Notes: generated by a model not told the origin, from the sequence alone. 64,000 nt of DNA from Nyssa sinensis (GCA_008638375.1 VIRR01000544.1:186001-250000), one strand, 5' to 3'; shown: positions 43,601 to 54,161, counted from the first letter of the stretch. Made by a program: numbers and translations.

Positions 43601-45000
43601 AAATGACTCTGGCTATCATCAACTAATCAGCCACTGGTATAAAGCTTCGCTTTGATTAGTAAGTTCAGGATATAATTTGTAATGGGTACTTACATATCTT
43701 TGATTTTGATCTCAGGTTGAATACCCATGCAGCAATTGAGCCATTTGTGATTGCAACAAATAGGCAGCTAAGCGTGCTTCACCCAATCTATAAGCTCTTG
43801 CATCCTCATTTTCGCGATACAATGAATATAAATGCATTGGCCAGGCAGATTGTTATTAATGCGGGTGGAATTCTTGAGAAAACAGTTTTCCCAGCAAGGT
43901 TTGCCATGGAAATGTCATCTGTGGTTTATAAGAACTGGGTTTTTCCTGAGCAAGCACTTCCAGCTGATCTCATCAATAGGTAAATCATCAAGTCTAAAAC
44001 ATGGTGACTCTTTTCAAATGAACTCCAAAGACATTAAATCTAGAAAACCAGTAGTGAAAACATAAGGATTCACAGAATACTAATTATATACAAAACATAT
44101 GGGTAACTAAAAATGTAACAGAAGAAAAACAAAGAATTGGGGCATAATTTTGGACATAAAAGATTTGGTGAATGTTATGAAAATGGTCTAAAACAAAGAG
44201 AAATGAGATTTTAGATATTTGACATGGTCCCCTTTTCTTTACTCAGAGGGATGGCAGTTGAGGACTCAAATTCCCCACATGGCCTCCGGCTACTAATAGA
44301 AGATTATCCGTATGCTGTTGATGGACTCGAAATTTGGTCAGCAATCAAAACATGGGTTGAGGACTATTGCAACTGCTACTACAAAACTGATGAAATAGTT
44401 CAAAAAGACTCTGAACTCCAATCCTGGTGGAAGGAACTCCGAGAGCAGGGTCATGGTGATAAGAAAGATGAACCCTGGTGGCCTAAAATGCAGACGCGCA
44501 AAGAGCTTATGGACACATGCACTATTATCATATGGATGGCTTCTGCACTACATGCAGCAGTCAATTTTGGACAATACCCTTATGCAGGCTACCTCCCAAA
44601 TCGTCCAACCTTAAGCCGCAGATTCATGCCTGAGCCAAACACTCCTGAATACCATGAGCTCGAGTCAGACCCTGAAAAGGCTTTCTTGAAAACAATTACT
44701 GCCCAGCTGCAGACTCTTCTTGGCATTTCCCTCATTGAGATTTTGTCCAGGCATTCCTCAGACGAGGTTTATCTTGGGCAGAGGGACACTCCTGAGTGGA
44801 CAACAGACACAGAACCAATGGAAGCCTTTGGGAGATTTGGAAACAAGCTAGCAAAAATTGAGGAAAGAATTATAGAGATGAACAACAATAAGAGGTGGAA
44901 GAACAGAGTTGGACCAGTCAATGTGCCATACACTTTGCTCTATCCTACCGGTGAAGGTGGACTTACCGGCAAGGGGATTCCCAATAGTGTATCAATCTAA
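38569..45000 (+). CDS. Linoleate 9S-lipoxygenase, type 1, nine exons, 860 aa
   Basis: Adds O2 to linoleic or linolenic acid, giving 9S-hydroperoxides for oxylipin synthesis; expected in the cytosol. Exons: 38569-38761, 41119-41408, 41990-42230, 42410-42751, 42870-42955, 43137-43244, 43332-43636, 43716-43979, 44247-45000. All introns are GT-AG and the joined frame is open for 860 residues. A PLAT/beta-barrel domain (about 15-160, with [16 protein letters not shown]) precedes the catalytic domain. Iron ligands: His516 and His521 (HQLISHW), His712 and Asn716 (ALHAAVN), and the terminal Ile860 (PNSVSI). Thr578-Val579 (EKTVF) is the pair typical of 9-lipoxygenases, and Ala564 (LARQ) fits S-stereospecificity. 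There is no transit peptide: it starts [11 protein letters not shown], like cytosolic LOX1 proteins. The start is the first ATG in frame with this N-terminus; an ATG in the same frame at 38497 would add a Lys-rich run and is probably leader. The gene appears intact. Confidence 0.96.
38801..39515 (+). repeat. Four tandem MITE-like units in lipoxygenase intron 1
   Basis: Units start at 38801, 38996, 39171 and 39349 (195, 175, 178 and about 167 bp). Each begins near TAATCATAA, then CTTCTCAAAATTGTAT, contains AAATGATGTGACATTGATG and CACATCATTTGGGATAAGAA, and ends ACAAATTTGAGAAGCATA. The two ends of a unit are imperfect inverted repeats. A single inverted homologue lies at 1471-1645, so this is a dispersed family that has been tandemly multiplied here. 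Confidence 0.85.
40256..40557. mobile_element. Possible MITE in lipoxygenase intron 1 with a central 12-bp perfect hairpin
   Basis: AATGTCTATTCC (40443-40454) is followed after two bases by its exact reverse complement (40457-40468). The surroundings repeat GGAAT/ATTCC motifs, and the right side (CCCATTCCACCATAAC, about 40528) resembles ends of ATTCC-rich plant MITEs. The outer limits are uncertain. Confidence 0.4.
40596..40639. repeat. (AT)n microsatellite in lipoxygenase intron 1
   Basis: About 22 uninterrupted AT units, likely polymorphic and a candidate marker for this locus. Confidence 0.95.
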
Positions 45001-45087
45001 AGCTCTTCTTAATTAGATTTCTATTTTGCCATCAAAATTCTGCATAAGTAGAGTTGTAATACTATTATTTATTAATTCCTTGCTTGT

Positions 45088-45093
45088 AATAAA
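45088..45093 (+). terminator. Poly(A) signal of the lipoxygenase gene
   Basis: AATAAA lies 88 bp after the TAA stop, in a T-rich 3' UTR. Confidence 0.6.
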
Positions 45094-45214
45094 GGCATTC
45101 ACATGTAGAATCCTATACCTGTTATCTTTGTAATGCAATATATGAAGGGCCAAGTGCTAGGAAGTTTGGTTCACTTGCATTCTTTAACGTTGATGTGCAG
45201 GCAAGAATTGGATA

Positions 45215-45530
45215 AACAAAAGCAATAGCTGACGAATCCATTTTGTCCCGGAACAAGAGAAAAATGAACAAATCCATTGTTACATAGATTTTTTTGACCT
45301 TGACAAAGATTGCTTAAAAGATGAGTTTTCACGACTTAATATTCATCTTTGTTAGATGCCATTGCCGAATATCAAATGCTTTCTTTCATGGGCAATTTCA
45401 GTGGTTATAACCAAATCCGTAGGGCGTTAGATGATGTGGTGGTCATTTCTAACACCAATGGAACAATTAAATTACACGGTTATGCCTTTTGAATTGAAGA
45501 ATGCTAAATCTTACTCCGAATGGAGTCTGA
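45215..45530 (+). pseudogene. Gypsy reverse transcriptase fragment downstream of the lipoxygenase gene
   Basis: Frames read HCYIDFFDLDKDCLKDEFSR (gypsy pattern: CIDFRDLNKACPKDEFPLP), then after a one-base shift LLDAIAEYQMLSFMGNFSGY and NTNGTIKLHGYAF, then MPFELKNAKSYSEW (pattern MPFGLKNAGATYQR). The fragment stops before the YxDD motif. It is on the plus strand, unlike the Tat elements, and its wording is closer to other gypsy groups than to Tat. There is no LTR around it. Confidence 0.8.
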
Positions 45531-45599
45531 CCTATAAGTCTTCCAGTGGTGGTGATGATACAAGCTACATGTAAATCCTCTCAATTGTGTAAGTTTTTG

Positions 45600-46075
45600 T
45601 GATGCATTTTATACAGAATCAGATAAGGCAATTACAAAACAATTATATCCAGCAACGATCAAGAAAAGATAGCATTTTGAAGTCCAAAGTTGATGCTAAT
45701 GTCCCAATTTAAGAAGGATCTTTTGACTTTCCTCCAGCATGCTACTGCCTCGCAAACAGCATTAACAATCTGATCCTTTCCAAGCTGCTCAAGAGTATTT
45801 CTTTCTTCCCTTCATCGCCCTCTGATTCCTTTCATGTCATAACCAATATTAGAAGCAGATAAGCATAATCTCAACATGGAAGCTTGGAAAGCCTTCCCTT
45901 TCATATTAGTGATTGCCCAATTTAGTTCCCTGTCCCAGCTACCTGAAGCTCTGTAAATGTTGCAGATCTGTAGCATCTCTTTCCATATTGCAGAGAAGTA
46001 GGACCAAGATAAAAACAGGTGCTCTATGGTCTCAGGTTCAGTTTCACACAGAGGACGTTCATCTGATTACATTAC
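45600..46075 (-). pseudogene. LINE (non-LTR retrotransposon) C-terminal fragment with reverse-transcriptase zinc-binding domain
   Basis: On the minus strand from about 46060: RPLCETEPETIEHLFLSW, SYFSAIWKEMLQIC, then WDRELNWAITNMKGKAFQAS and, after a stop and shift, DQIVNAVCEAVACWRKV. The C-x-x-E-x-E-T-x-x-H-L-F pattern is typical of the zf-RVT domain near the end of plant LINE ORF2. Only this 3' part remains and no poly(A) tail was identified. Confidence 0.75.
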
Positions 46076-46179
46076 ATGCCATTCTTTCAGTTTTGGGATT
46101 TACTCAAAAAGTAATATATAATCCACACCCAGCCCATATACAGCCCCGACTTAGAAAAGCTTATCAAATTGTTTGAACT

Positions 46180-46808
46180 TTCAGAGAAAAAAAATATAAA
46201 ATTTAGGGACAATTAAAATTCAGTCAAACTTTTGACTTATATTAGGATTCAGTCATGTTCAGAGTCAAATTTGAGAAAAAATTCATGTTTTATACCTAAA
46301 TTGTAAAAAGATCATCAATATTACAAATACATCAACTTTTTCTATTTAACATTTTATAAGACAAAAATATTCTTTCAAAGCTCTGCCTCTATTTTATCCA
46401 AGTGATTCCCCTAACCCTAACTCAAGCTCGCTATCGTCTTACCCTCACCATCGCCATCCCTATTGGCTCGCCGTCGATCCCGCCTCCAACAGGTAAGTTA
46501 TTCTCTCCTCCTTTCTTGCCACTAGCTTCTATGCCCTCTTTCACTCACTTACACACATGAAGACTTGTATATTTCTTGTACTATTTCCTTGACCTTCCAT
46601 GGAAAAAGAAAGTGAAGTTGTGAAAAAAGAAAGAACATTTAATTCTTGTGGCTACCTTATGTTATTTGTGTTTATGTGTAGTTATTTGTGATTCTTGTGG
46701 CTACCTTGTGTTTTTTGTGTTATTTGTGCTTTTTAATGTTGTTGGTGTTTGTAACATGAGACATATATGTAGTTTATATGTAAATGGTAATTAAAAGCCA
46801 CACCATGA
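46180..46808. other. Spacer, no convincing gene
   Basis: AT-rich sequence followed by a pyrimidine-rich segment (46380-46560) with CGCC/TCGCC-rich pieces, and then a duplicated TTATTTGTGATTCTTGTGGC-like phrase near 46640-46720. No recognised domain. Confidence 0.4.
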
Positions 46809-47035
46809 GTGCAACCCTCACAACTTTCAGGAGCAAACTAGTAATGCTAAGGTGCAACCCACACAACCTAAGGTGCAACTCACGTAACACTACATCAGGT
46901 TGGTACTGGATAATTATTTACACCTAGTGTAACCCTCACAGCCTTAAGGTGCAACCTAATAATGTTAAGGTGCAACCCACACAACCTAAGGTGTAATCCA
47001 CATAATCTAAGATGCAACTCGTATGACACTGCAAG
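46809..47035. repeat. Two imperfect ~118-bp repeats rich in GTGCAACCC
   Basis: GTGCAACCCTCACAA from 46809 and GTGTAACCCTCACAG from 46927 start two units that each contain several AAGGTGCAACCCACACAACC-like phrases. The element to which they belong is unknown. They lie just outside the left edge of Tat-3. Confidence 0.65.
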
Positions 47036-47223
47036 AGAGCAAGAATGAGTTCGTCATATCTTTATTTGTGTAAGTTAATAACTTATATAATGTTGTAAGA
47101 GTTGCACCCAATGGTATGGAAATAACACCTTAAGTTTGAAATAGTTGCATAAAAAATTATGAGAGTTACACCTTACTTATTTTGTATAAATGGAATATGC
47201 AGTGTTATAAGAGTTGCACCAAA

Positions 47224-48806
47224 GGTTGTACTTCCCCTAGTTATTCAATTCTTCAAATGGTTTAATATTTGCCCTGCCGATCTTAACCTTAACAGTTGGA
47301 GGCACCTTTTAGGGTTTATAGTGTAAGGCACCAGACTGGTTTCAAGGTGACCCTTGACTTGATCCGTAACAATATGGATCTAAAATATATGAGGTCAGAA
47401 GGCCTCTTCTATATGTCTTTTGACAAGGGGTTTAGACCCCTTTCCTTAGTACCCACTTCCAATAAGACCTAGAAGAAGTGGTATTTCTTCGTGGGAAGAA
47501 AATGGGAGCTCGAGGACTTCCAGAACCAGGTCTCGACATTTCCCCATAGTATTGGGTTTAAGGGTGAGATCCCTTCCTTTTACCATAACTTCTGCCTCTA
47601 GCTTTTTGCACATTTCCCTCCCGAATTGCTTGTTTAACCACTGTGTTCATGTCTTCTATGTAGATAAAAGCGCTTGGAAGAAGTCGGTCTATACAATTGA
47701 TCTTCAGAATCAATACCATCAACTCCTCCAGACCAACAACCGAGCTCACACAATCATTGTCACACCGGAGAACCTGATGGCGGCTAATAAACGTGCAAGG
47801 GATCTTAAAAAGTCCTTGTTGGCTAAATAGGTTCCAGAACCCCCGAAGAAGAAGGTAGGGGAGACCTCTTCTCCTGCTGAGCAACCACCTCAAGTAAAGA
47901 AGAGAAGGTTGCTCTCCAATTCTCCTGACTGAACTCCATCTAAGGACGAGAGGGCGGCCCCTACCCCCACAACAGTAGTCCCCCCTACTCTTATGGTCCC
48001 GAGTAAACAAAAGGGAAAGGGGAAGACAGCTGCTGAAGCCCTCCAAACACCTAATGATTCCAGCTACCGAGCCGTGAAGAAAGCTTTTAAGGACTTCTGG
48101 GCCAAGGGCCCTCAGAAGTACAAGGGGTAGAAGCCGGACAAGCTGATGACCGAGCTGATATCCCTTCAGATCAAGGTAACTTCTGATTTTTTCTCTTTCT
48201 TTCTCTTTTTTTTTTTTTTTTTACTTGATGTATCCTGACTTGCTTGCTTTGCAGACCATGCATAATCTTGCTGCTTTGATGGAGACTTCCCCTGAGTCGG
48301 AAGTAGTTGACAAACTTCAGTCTGAACTGGACGAGGTTAGGCTACAGTTAGAAACAACTCAATCCGCCGCCTCTGCTGCAGAGGAAAGGCTAAAGGAGAT
48401 GTCAACTTCATTGGCAATCATGGAGTCTGAGAGGGATTCTCATGTTCGGAAGTCGGCAGAGCTTCAAAAGAAGTTTGACGACTTCCAATCTGCCTCCATT
48501 CAGAAACTTCAAGACACAGTTGAGTCCGCTAAGGCTTAGACCGAGGCAGAGATGAGGGCTGAGGTCGAAGAAATGGGTGGAGAGCTGATCCAGCATGGGT
48601 ACAATTCCTTCAGATCCAAGTTCCTTGCAAAGCATCCGGACTTTGATCTGTCAGGGATTGAAGGTATTGAAGTCCCTCCAACTGAGGCTGGAGCCCCTAC
48701 CGAAGGTGACAAGGTGGTCCTTCCAGAACTTCCCTCAACTGAGATGCCTACCCCTACTGATTCTGAGGTTGTAACATACGATCACTTGCATTTTTTTTTG
48801 AACTGA
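47224..48806 (+). pseudogene. Antisense accessory ORF of Tat-3, 5'-truncated (Transposase_28-like)
   Basis: The frame begins in VVLPLVIQFFKWFNICPADL, which aligns with GVRFPIHPFIREIFNWFNIH of Tat-2, so the N-terminus is lost. A KYMRSEGLFYMSFDKGFRPL-like block follows, then (after a probable intron ending at TGTAG near 47662) DKSAWKKSVYTIDLQNQYHQ, a basic Ser/Pro-rich stretch, and KLMTELISLQIK at a GT donor (48176). The intron is 79 bp and ends at GCAG 48254. The last part starts TMHNLAALMETSPE, is a predicted coiled coil and ends with an acidic, Thr/Pro-rich tail at 48806. A few stops interrupt it (47829, 47931, 48538). It reads opposite to gag-pol. Function unknown. Confidence 0.72.
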
Positions 48807-49556
48807 TGTACCTCCAACATCTATCAATGACAATCATATTCTTCTAGAACTTGTTCATTTTCAACATTCTCTAGTACTTCTGTTAATATTCTCCTCAGAG
48901 TAGCTTTAAACTTTAGTAGTGTTCTTGTTCTGTAATATAAGCTTGGGCACCAGCCTAGTAAGGGGAGTGTTCAGGAGTTGAACGTACTTCAGAATTCCTT
49001 ATCAAACTCTTAAGCTGAGAACGCTCCAAACAAGCTCTTCCAAACAGAGAAGCTTGTGTAAATAATCAATCACCGAAACTTAAACAAATCTCAATTAGAA
49101 CTTTGGTCACCAGGATTGATAATAACTGAGCAGGAAGGTCTGTATAGACATTTGAACCAGAGCTGGATCTGATAATAGGAGCAATTGAGTTAGAACAACT
49201 GCTAAATATCTTTGGCAGGGAGACTTGTAACGATGCTTGAGTACATCCATCACTTTCTGTTTGGAAGAATTGTGATGATAATCAAGTAAATTCTTTATTA
49301 CTAGAGCTTGTGTCCTCCAGGTCTAATAATAATTGGATAGGAAGGCTTTTAAACAAATCTTTCATAATTCGAGCTTATACTATAATGACTGATAAGGACC
49401 GATCACGCAGCTTGTAATAATTGAGCCGGAATTGGTATTGATTGATCAAAAACTTCTGTAGCTTAAGTAGTAGAGCAATCAAGTCAAATCTTCTACCCTT
49501 AGTTTGGGAGGTGACCAATCAGGTTGAAAAGTGGTAGCTATTCTTGTATGGAAGTA
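48807..49556. other. Spacer between the antisense ORF and repeats of Tat-3
   Basis: About 750 bp, longer than in Tat-1 and Tat-2 (about 350-400 bp). It has no coding frame and contains several loosely repeated GAGCTTGT/GCTTGTA phrases. It is probably the 3' UTR of the antisense transcript and part of the element's variable 3' region. Confidence 0.45.
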
Positions 49557-50238
49557 GTCCAGACCTTTAACACTTTGCATGGGCTGCGAGGTTTTTAGGG
49601 GTCTGTACATTAAGATGGACCAGACCTGTAACACTTGTATGGGCTACAAGGTTTTTATGGGTCTGAACATTAAGATGGACCAGACCTGTAACTCTTGCAT
49701 GATTTGTAAGGTTTTTAGGAGTCTGAATATTAAGATGGACTAAACCTGTAACACTTGCATAGGCTGCAAGGTTTTTAGGGGTCTGAACATTAAGATGGAC
49801 CAGACCTGTAATAAGATAGACTAGACTTGTAATACTTGCATAGACTGTAAGGTTTTTAGGGGTCTGTACATCAAGATGGACCAAACCTGTAACACTTGCA
49901 TGGGCTGCAAGATTTTTAGGGGTCTGTACATTAAGATGGACCAAACTTGTAACACTTGCATGGGCTGCAAGGTTTTTAGGGGTCTGAACATTAAGATGGA
50001 CCAGACTTGTAATACTTGCATGAGCTGCAAGGTTTTTAGGGATTTGAACATTAAGATGGACCAGACCTGTAACACTTGCATGGGCTGCAAGGTTTTTAGT
50101 GGTCTGAACATTAAGATGGACCAGACCTGTAAAACTTGCATGGGCTGCAAGGTTTTTAGGAGTTTGAACATTAAGATGGACCAGACCTGTAACTTTTGCA
50201 TGGGCTATAAGGTTTTTAAGGGTCTATATATTAAGATA
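49557..50238 (-). repeat. Tandem repeat block of Tat-3 3' region, eleven 60-bp units plus a 21-bp remnant
   Basis: Units start at 49557, 49618, 49678, 49738, 49798 (cut short), 49819, 49879, 49939, 49999, 50059, 50119 and 50179; the later ones are exactly 60 bp. The core is GACCAGACCTGTAACACTTG, then GGGCTGCAAGGTTTTTAGG, then GTCTGAACATTAAGATG, clearly related to the 63-64-bp units of the other copies. Being 20 codons long, the block is open in several frames. Confidence 0.93.
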
Positions 50239-50279
50239 AGAATGCTCGGTGGAGATGAAGAAAAGGAAAATCTTTATTG

Positions 50280-51300
50280 ATAATACTTCCGTAAGTGTTT
50301 TACATTCCACAGCCTAGGTACAGGTTTCCCAAATATGTCTTCCAGCTATAATGTGGTAGGTCTAACAATTTTTGTTACTCGGTAGGGGCCTTCCCAGTTG
50401 GGTGACAGCTTCCCCATGGTAGGATCCTTAGTGTTTGGAAACACTCTTCTTAGAACGAGGTCTCCATCCTGAAAGCTGAGGGGTTTTAACTCTTGTTTAG
50501 AATGGTTGGCCATCCTGTGCTGATATGCCTCGGTTCTAATTCTGGCTTGGTCACGCTTTTCTTCAAGAAGGTCCAGGCTCTCTACAAGCTACTAGCCATT
50601 GGTTTTTGGATTGAAGTTTTCTGTCCTCAGCGTAGGCATATCGATCTCAACAGGGATTATTGCCTCTGAGTCGTAGGTAAGTGAGAATGGAGTTTCGAAA
50701 GTCGGTGTCCTCCTTGTGGTCTTGTAGACCCAGAGCACGCCAGGGAGTTCTTCAACCCATCTTCCCTTGGCATCCTCCAACCTCTTCTTAAGAGCATCAA
50801 GGATCGTTTAGTTGGTGACTTCTGCTTGATCGTTGGCTTGAGGGTGCCCTAGTAAAGCGAAGTGGTGACTTACGTGCAGATCTTGACAGAATTTCTTAAA
50901 GACTTTTCCTGCAAATTGTGTACCATTGTCAGTAATAATAACACGCGGTATGCCAAACCTACAGACAATGTTCTTCCAGGTGAAGTTTTTGACTTCCGTC
51001 TCTGTGATATGTGTTAAGGGCTCAACCTCTACCCACTTGGAGAAATAATCAATGGCGACTAAGAGATATCACCTATTTAGGGTGGCCTTAGGCAGTGCCC
51101 TACGATGTCCATTCTCTACTGAGCAAAGGGCCATGGGCAGGCAATAGGGATGAGCTCATGGTGGGGCTGGTGCTGATACGGAGCAAATTGTTGGCACTTG
51201 TCGCACTTCCGAACATATTCCTTGGCATGCTTCAACATGCTAGGCCAATAGTAGCCTTGCGTTAGAGCACGGTGGGCTAGGGTTTTGCCACCGTTGTGTT
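50280..51300 (-). pseudogene. Integrase, Tat-3
   Basis: Minus-strand frames show HKGICGKHNGGKTLAHRALT and KEYVRKCDKCQQFAPYQHQP (HHCC zinc domain, in the frame ending at 51116), then a core with IDYFSKWVEVEPL-like, VIITDNGTQF-like and EDAKGRWVEELPGVLW (50592-50780), TPFSLTYDSEAIIPVEIDMP, and the C-terminal GDLVLRRVFPNTKDPTMGKL region to 50300. Stops are present (near 51115 and 50800). Confidence 0.85.
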
Positions 51301-52070
51301 TGCCACATATTCCTTTGTGTATTTCGGCCATAACATATTGTGACTCTTCCGAAGCCAAGCATTGCAACAAAGGTTGGGAGTAGGATCTGCGGTAGAGTTT
51401 TCTATCTATAATCAGGTAACAAGCTGCCCTAATTCGGACTCTTCTGGCCTTGTTCTTGTCTTTTGGGAGAAGCCCTCCCTTAATGTATTGGAGGATAGGA
51501 GTCATCCAATTTTGAGTTTGTTCGTTAACTTGGGCAACTTGGACCTTTTCTATGCTTGGCCTTGGCTGGTAAGAGACCTTCAAAGTGTAGTCTCCTTCCG
51601 CCTTGAGATGAGAGGCCATGTTTGCTAGTTCGTCGGCCTTTGTGTTCTTAACCCTTTCAATTTTTTGTATCGTGAATTCATAAAAAGAATTCTTTAGTGA
51701 ATTGACCAGTTCTGAGTACCGAAACATTCTGTTATCTTTGATAGAGAATTCTCCCAGAACTTGGCTTACCACTAGTTGGGAGTCAGAGAAGACTTTAAGG
51801 TTTTGGGCATCCTATTCTAGGGCCAGCTTCATTCTAAGAATGATGGCTTCGTACTCAACTTCATTTTTGGAGGCTTTGAATCCCAAACTTACTATTTTTT
51901 TTGATATAAACCCATCAGGGGATCGTAATACCAAACCGACGCCAAACCCTCGGTTTGTGGATGATCCGTCAGTGTAGAGCTGCCATGTAGCCGGGCTTTT
52001 ATAGTTCTGTGCCTTATTGTGAAGTGCTGGGGTGAACTCAGTAACAAAACCTGCCAATGTTTACCCTTTG
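51301..52070 (-). pseudogene. RNase H domain, Tat-3
   Basis: Frame 51812-52057 carries ATWQLYTDGSSTNRGFGVGL (catalytic Asp) and ASKNEVEYEAIILRMKLALE (catalytic Glu). After a stop, frame 51116-51772 has SQVLGEFSIKDNRMFRYSEL and KNTKADELANMASHLKAEGD, then runs into the integrase zinc domain. The key acidic residues are conserved. Confidence 0.88.
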
Positions 52071-53330
52071 ATGGAGGTTAGTGGAACATAAGGCATGTCA
52101 AATTCTCCTAGTTCCACAAACCATTTGACTAATCACCCTGAGACTTCTGGCTTCCTTAGGACTGACTTTAGGGGATATGCCGTTGGAATTTCTATGGGGT
52201 GTCCTTGAATGTAAGGTCGGAGCTTCCGTTCAGAGACTATAAGTGCAAGAGCTAACTTTTCGATCTCGGGGTACCTTTTTTCTGCATTAACCAGTGCTTT
52301 GCTCATATAGAATATAGGCTTCTGGACTCCCCTATCTAGTCTGATTAGTGCGAAACTCACTGCATTCTCTAAGACTACAAGGTAGATGAGCAATTTCTCC
52401 CCTTGGATTGGCTTTGATTGGAGCTCAAGGGAAGCCAAATATTCCTTCAATCCTTGAAAGGCCCTTTCACAGTCTTCAGACCATTGCAGGGCCTTGTTAC
52501 CCTTCAAAGTTTTGAAGAACGACATGCAGCGATCTGTAGATTTGGAAATGAATTTTCTCAGAGCCGCAACCCTCCCGTTTAGAGCCTGAATTTCTTTCTT
52601 TGTCTTTGGAGACTCCAACTCAATCAAGCTTTGATCTGAGTTGGGTCTGCTTCAATACCTCTCTAAGAGACAATGTATCCCAAGAACTTCCCCTTGGTTA
52701 CCCCAAAGGTGCACTTTAAGGGGTTTAACTTCATCTTATTTTGCTTCAAGATGTCAAACATCTGACCTAGGTGCTTGATGTGGTTGCTCTTCTGTAGGCT
52801 TTTGACCAGCATGTCATCTTTATAAACTTCCATTGTACTGCCGATCAGAGAATTGAACATCTTATTGACCAGATGCTGATATGTTGGCCCAACATTTTTT
52901 AATCCGAATGGCATCACTCTATAGCAATAGAGACCTTGTTCGGTAATGAATGTTGTCTTTTCCTGGTCTGGTGGGTACATCTGGATCTGGTATGAGTTCG
53001 TGCCCTGTGGTTGCGTCGACTAGTTGGTCAATCATCCCGAGAGGAAAGCTATCTTTAGGGTAGGCTTTGTTGAGGTCGGTGTAATCAACACAGACTTTCC
53101 ACTTGTCATTCTTTTTTTTGACCAGAACGGTATTGGCTAGCTATTCTGGGTTGAATACCTCCCGGATCATCTTGGCTTCTAGTAACCTCTAGACTTCCTC
53201 ATTAATGATCTGATGGCACTCTGGCGCGAGTGTCCTTCTCTTCTGTCTAATCGGAGGGTGGTCAAGATCTGTCATCAACTTATGAGTGATGAGGTCTGGA
53301 TCTATCCCTTCCATATCTTTCATTTCTCAA
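52071..53330 (-). pseudogene. Reverse transcriptase and connection, Tat-3
   Basis: Frame 52663-52980 reads MYPPDQEKTTFITEQGLYCY, RVMPFGLKNVGPTYQHLVNK and EVYKDDMLVKSLQKSNHIKH. The catalytic YIDD is YKDD here, but both aspartates remain. Frame 52133-52627 is the connection (ALRKFISKSTDRCMSFFKTL, GEKLLIYLVVLENAVSFALI, FYMSKALVNAEKRYPEIEKL). Upstream to about 53330 the N-terminal part (CHQIINEEV, ANTVLVKKKN-like) is broken, and the DAYSRYNQIQ region is partly deleted near 52985-53000. Confidence 0.88.
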
Positions 53331-53584
53331 GCAAAAACTGAGAGATTGTCTTTCAGGAATTCTACCATCGCTTCTTGCTCGGCAGGTGTCAAGTTTGGAC
53401 CGATTTACAAATAGCGCCCTTGTTCTTTCGAGCTAACCAGCACCTTGATTGGGTCACCTACAGGCTTGGCCCTGTTATCCTTTCCTCTAGGACATAGAGG
53501 TTCATCAATCCTGGAGGGGCATTCTTCTGTCTCATAATGGTGGGAAAGGTTTGGAACCACATCTTCATGAGCGTGCTGTAATTG

Positions 53585-54161
53585 CTATTTAGGGGTCTTC
53601 TCCTTGAGCGCAAGGGCATGGCACTCTCGGGCAGTTGGTTGGCATCCTCTGATGGAGTAGACAACATTATTATGCACATACTTTAGGCATTGGTGGAGGG
53701 TCAAGATGACCGCTCCCATTTGATGGAGCCAAGGCCTACTGATGATTACATTATAGGGAGACTTGGAGTTCAGAACCATATATTCTGAGATGGTGGTCTT
53801 TTGTTCATCTCCGTCCCCCTGTCGTAGTGGCCAGGTCAATCCTCCCCTGTGGGATACTGAGGTTTCCATTAAATCTTGCCATTATGGCGGTAGTGGGCTT
53901 GATGTCATTGGAGCTGAGCTTCATTTGTCTGAGGGGCTCGTAGAATAACACATTTGCAGATCTCTCTGTATCCACCAAAACTCTTCGGATCTCAAAATTG
54001 GCAATTTCGAGAGAGATGATAAGGGCATCACTGTGAGGGCAATGTACCCTTACGACGTCTTGCTCTGTGAACTGAATCTCAGGTAGTGGCCTTAGCCTTT
54101 TCTCAATAGCATAAATCTGAAGGAGGCTGGGAGTAGTTCTGGCCTCCCGAGCATAACACAT
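53585..54161 (-). pseudogene. Aspartic protease, Tat-3 (catalytic motif mutated)
   Basis: Frame 53805-54161 has VHCPHSDALIISLEIANFEI and RRVLVDTERSANVLFYEPLR, in which the active-site Gly of D-T-G is Glu (DTER). The shifted frame 53585-53869 holds the end: ISEYMVLNSKSPYNVIISRP, with SRPW for GRPW. The same Gly-to-Glu change occurred in Tat-1. Confidence 0.87.

Noticed and set aside
49876..50280. 134-residue repeat protein (MDQTCNTCMGCKVFRGL-type) and minus-strand repeat ORFs
   Set aside because: Same cause: 60-bp repeat units. It superficially resembles CxxC zinc motifs, but the spacing is fixed by the DNA period.
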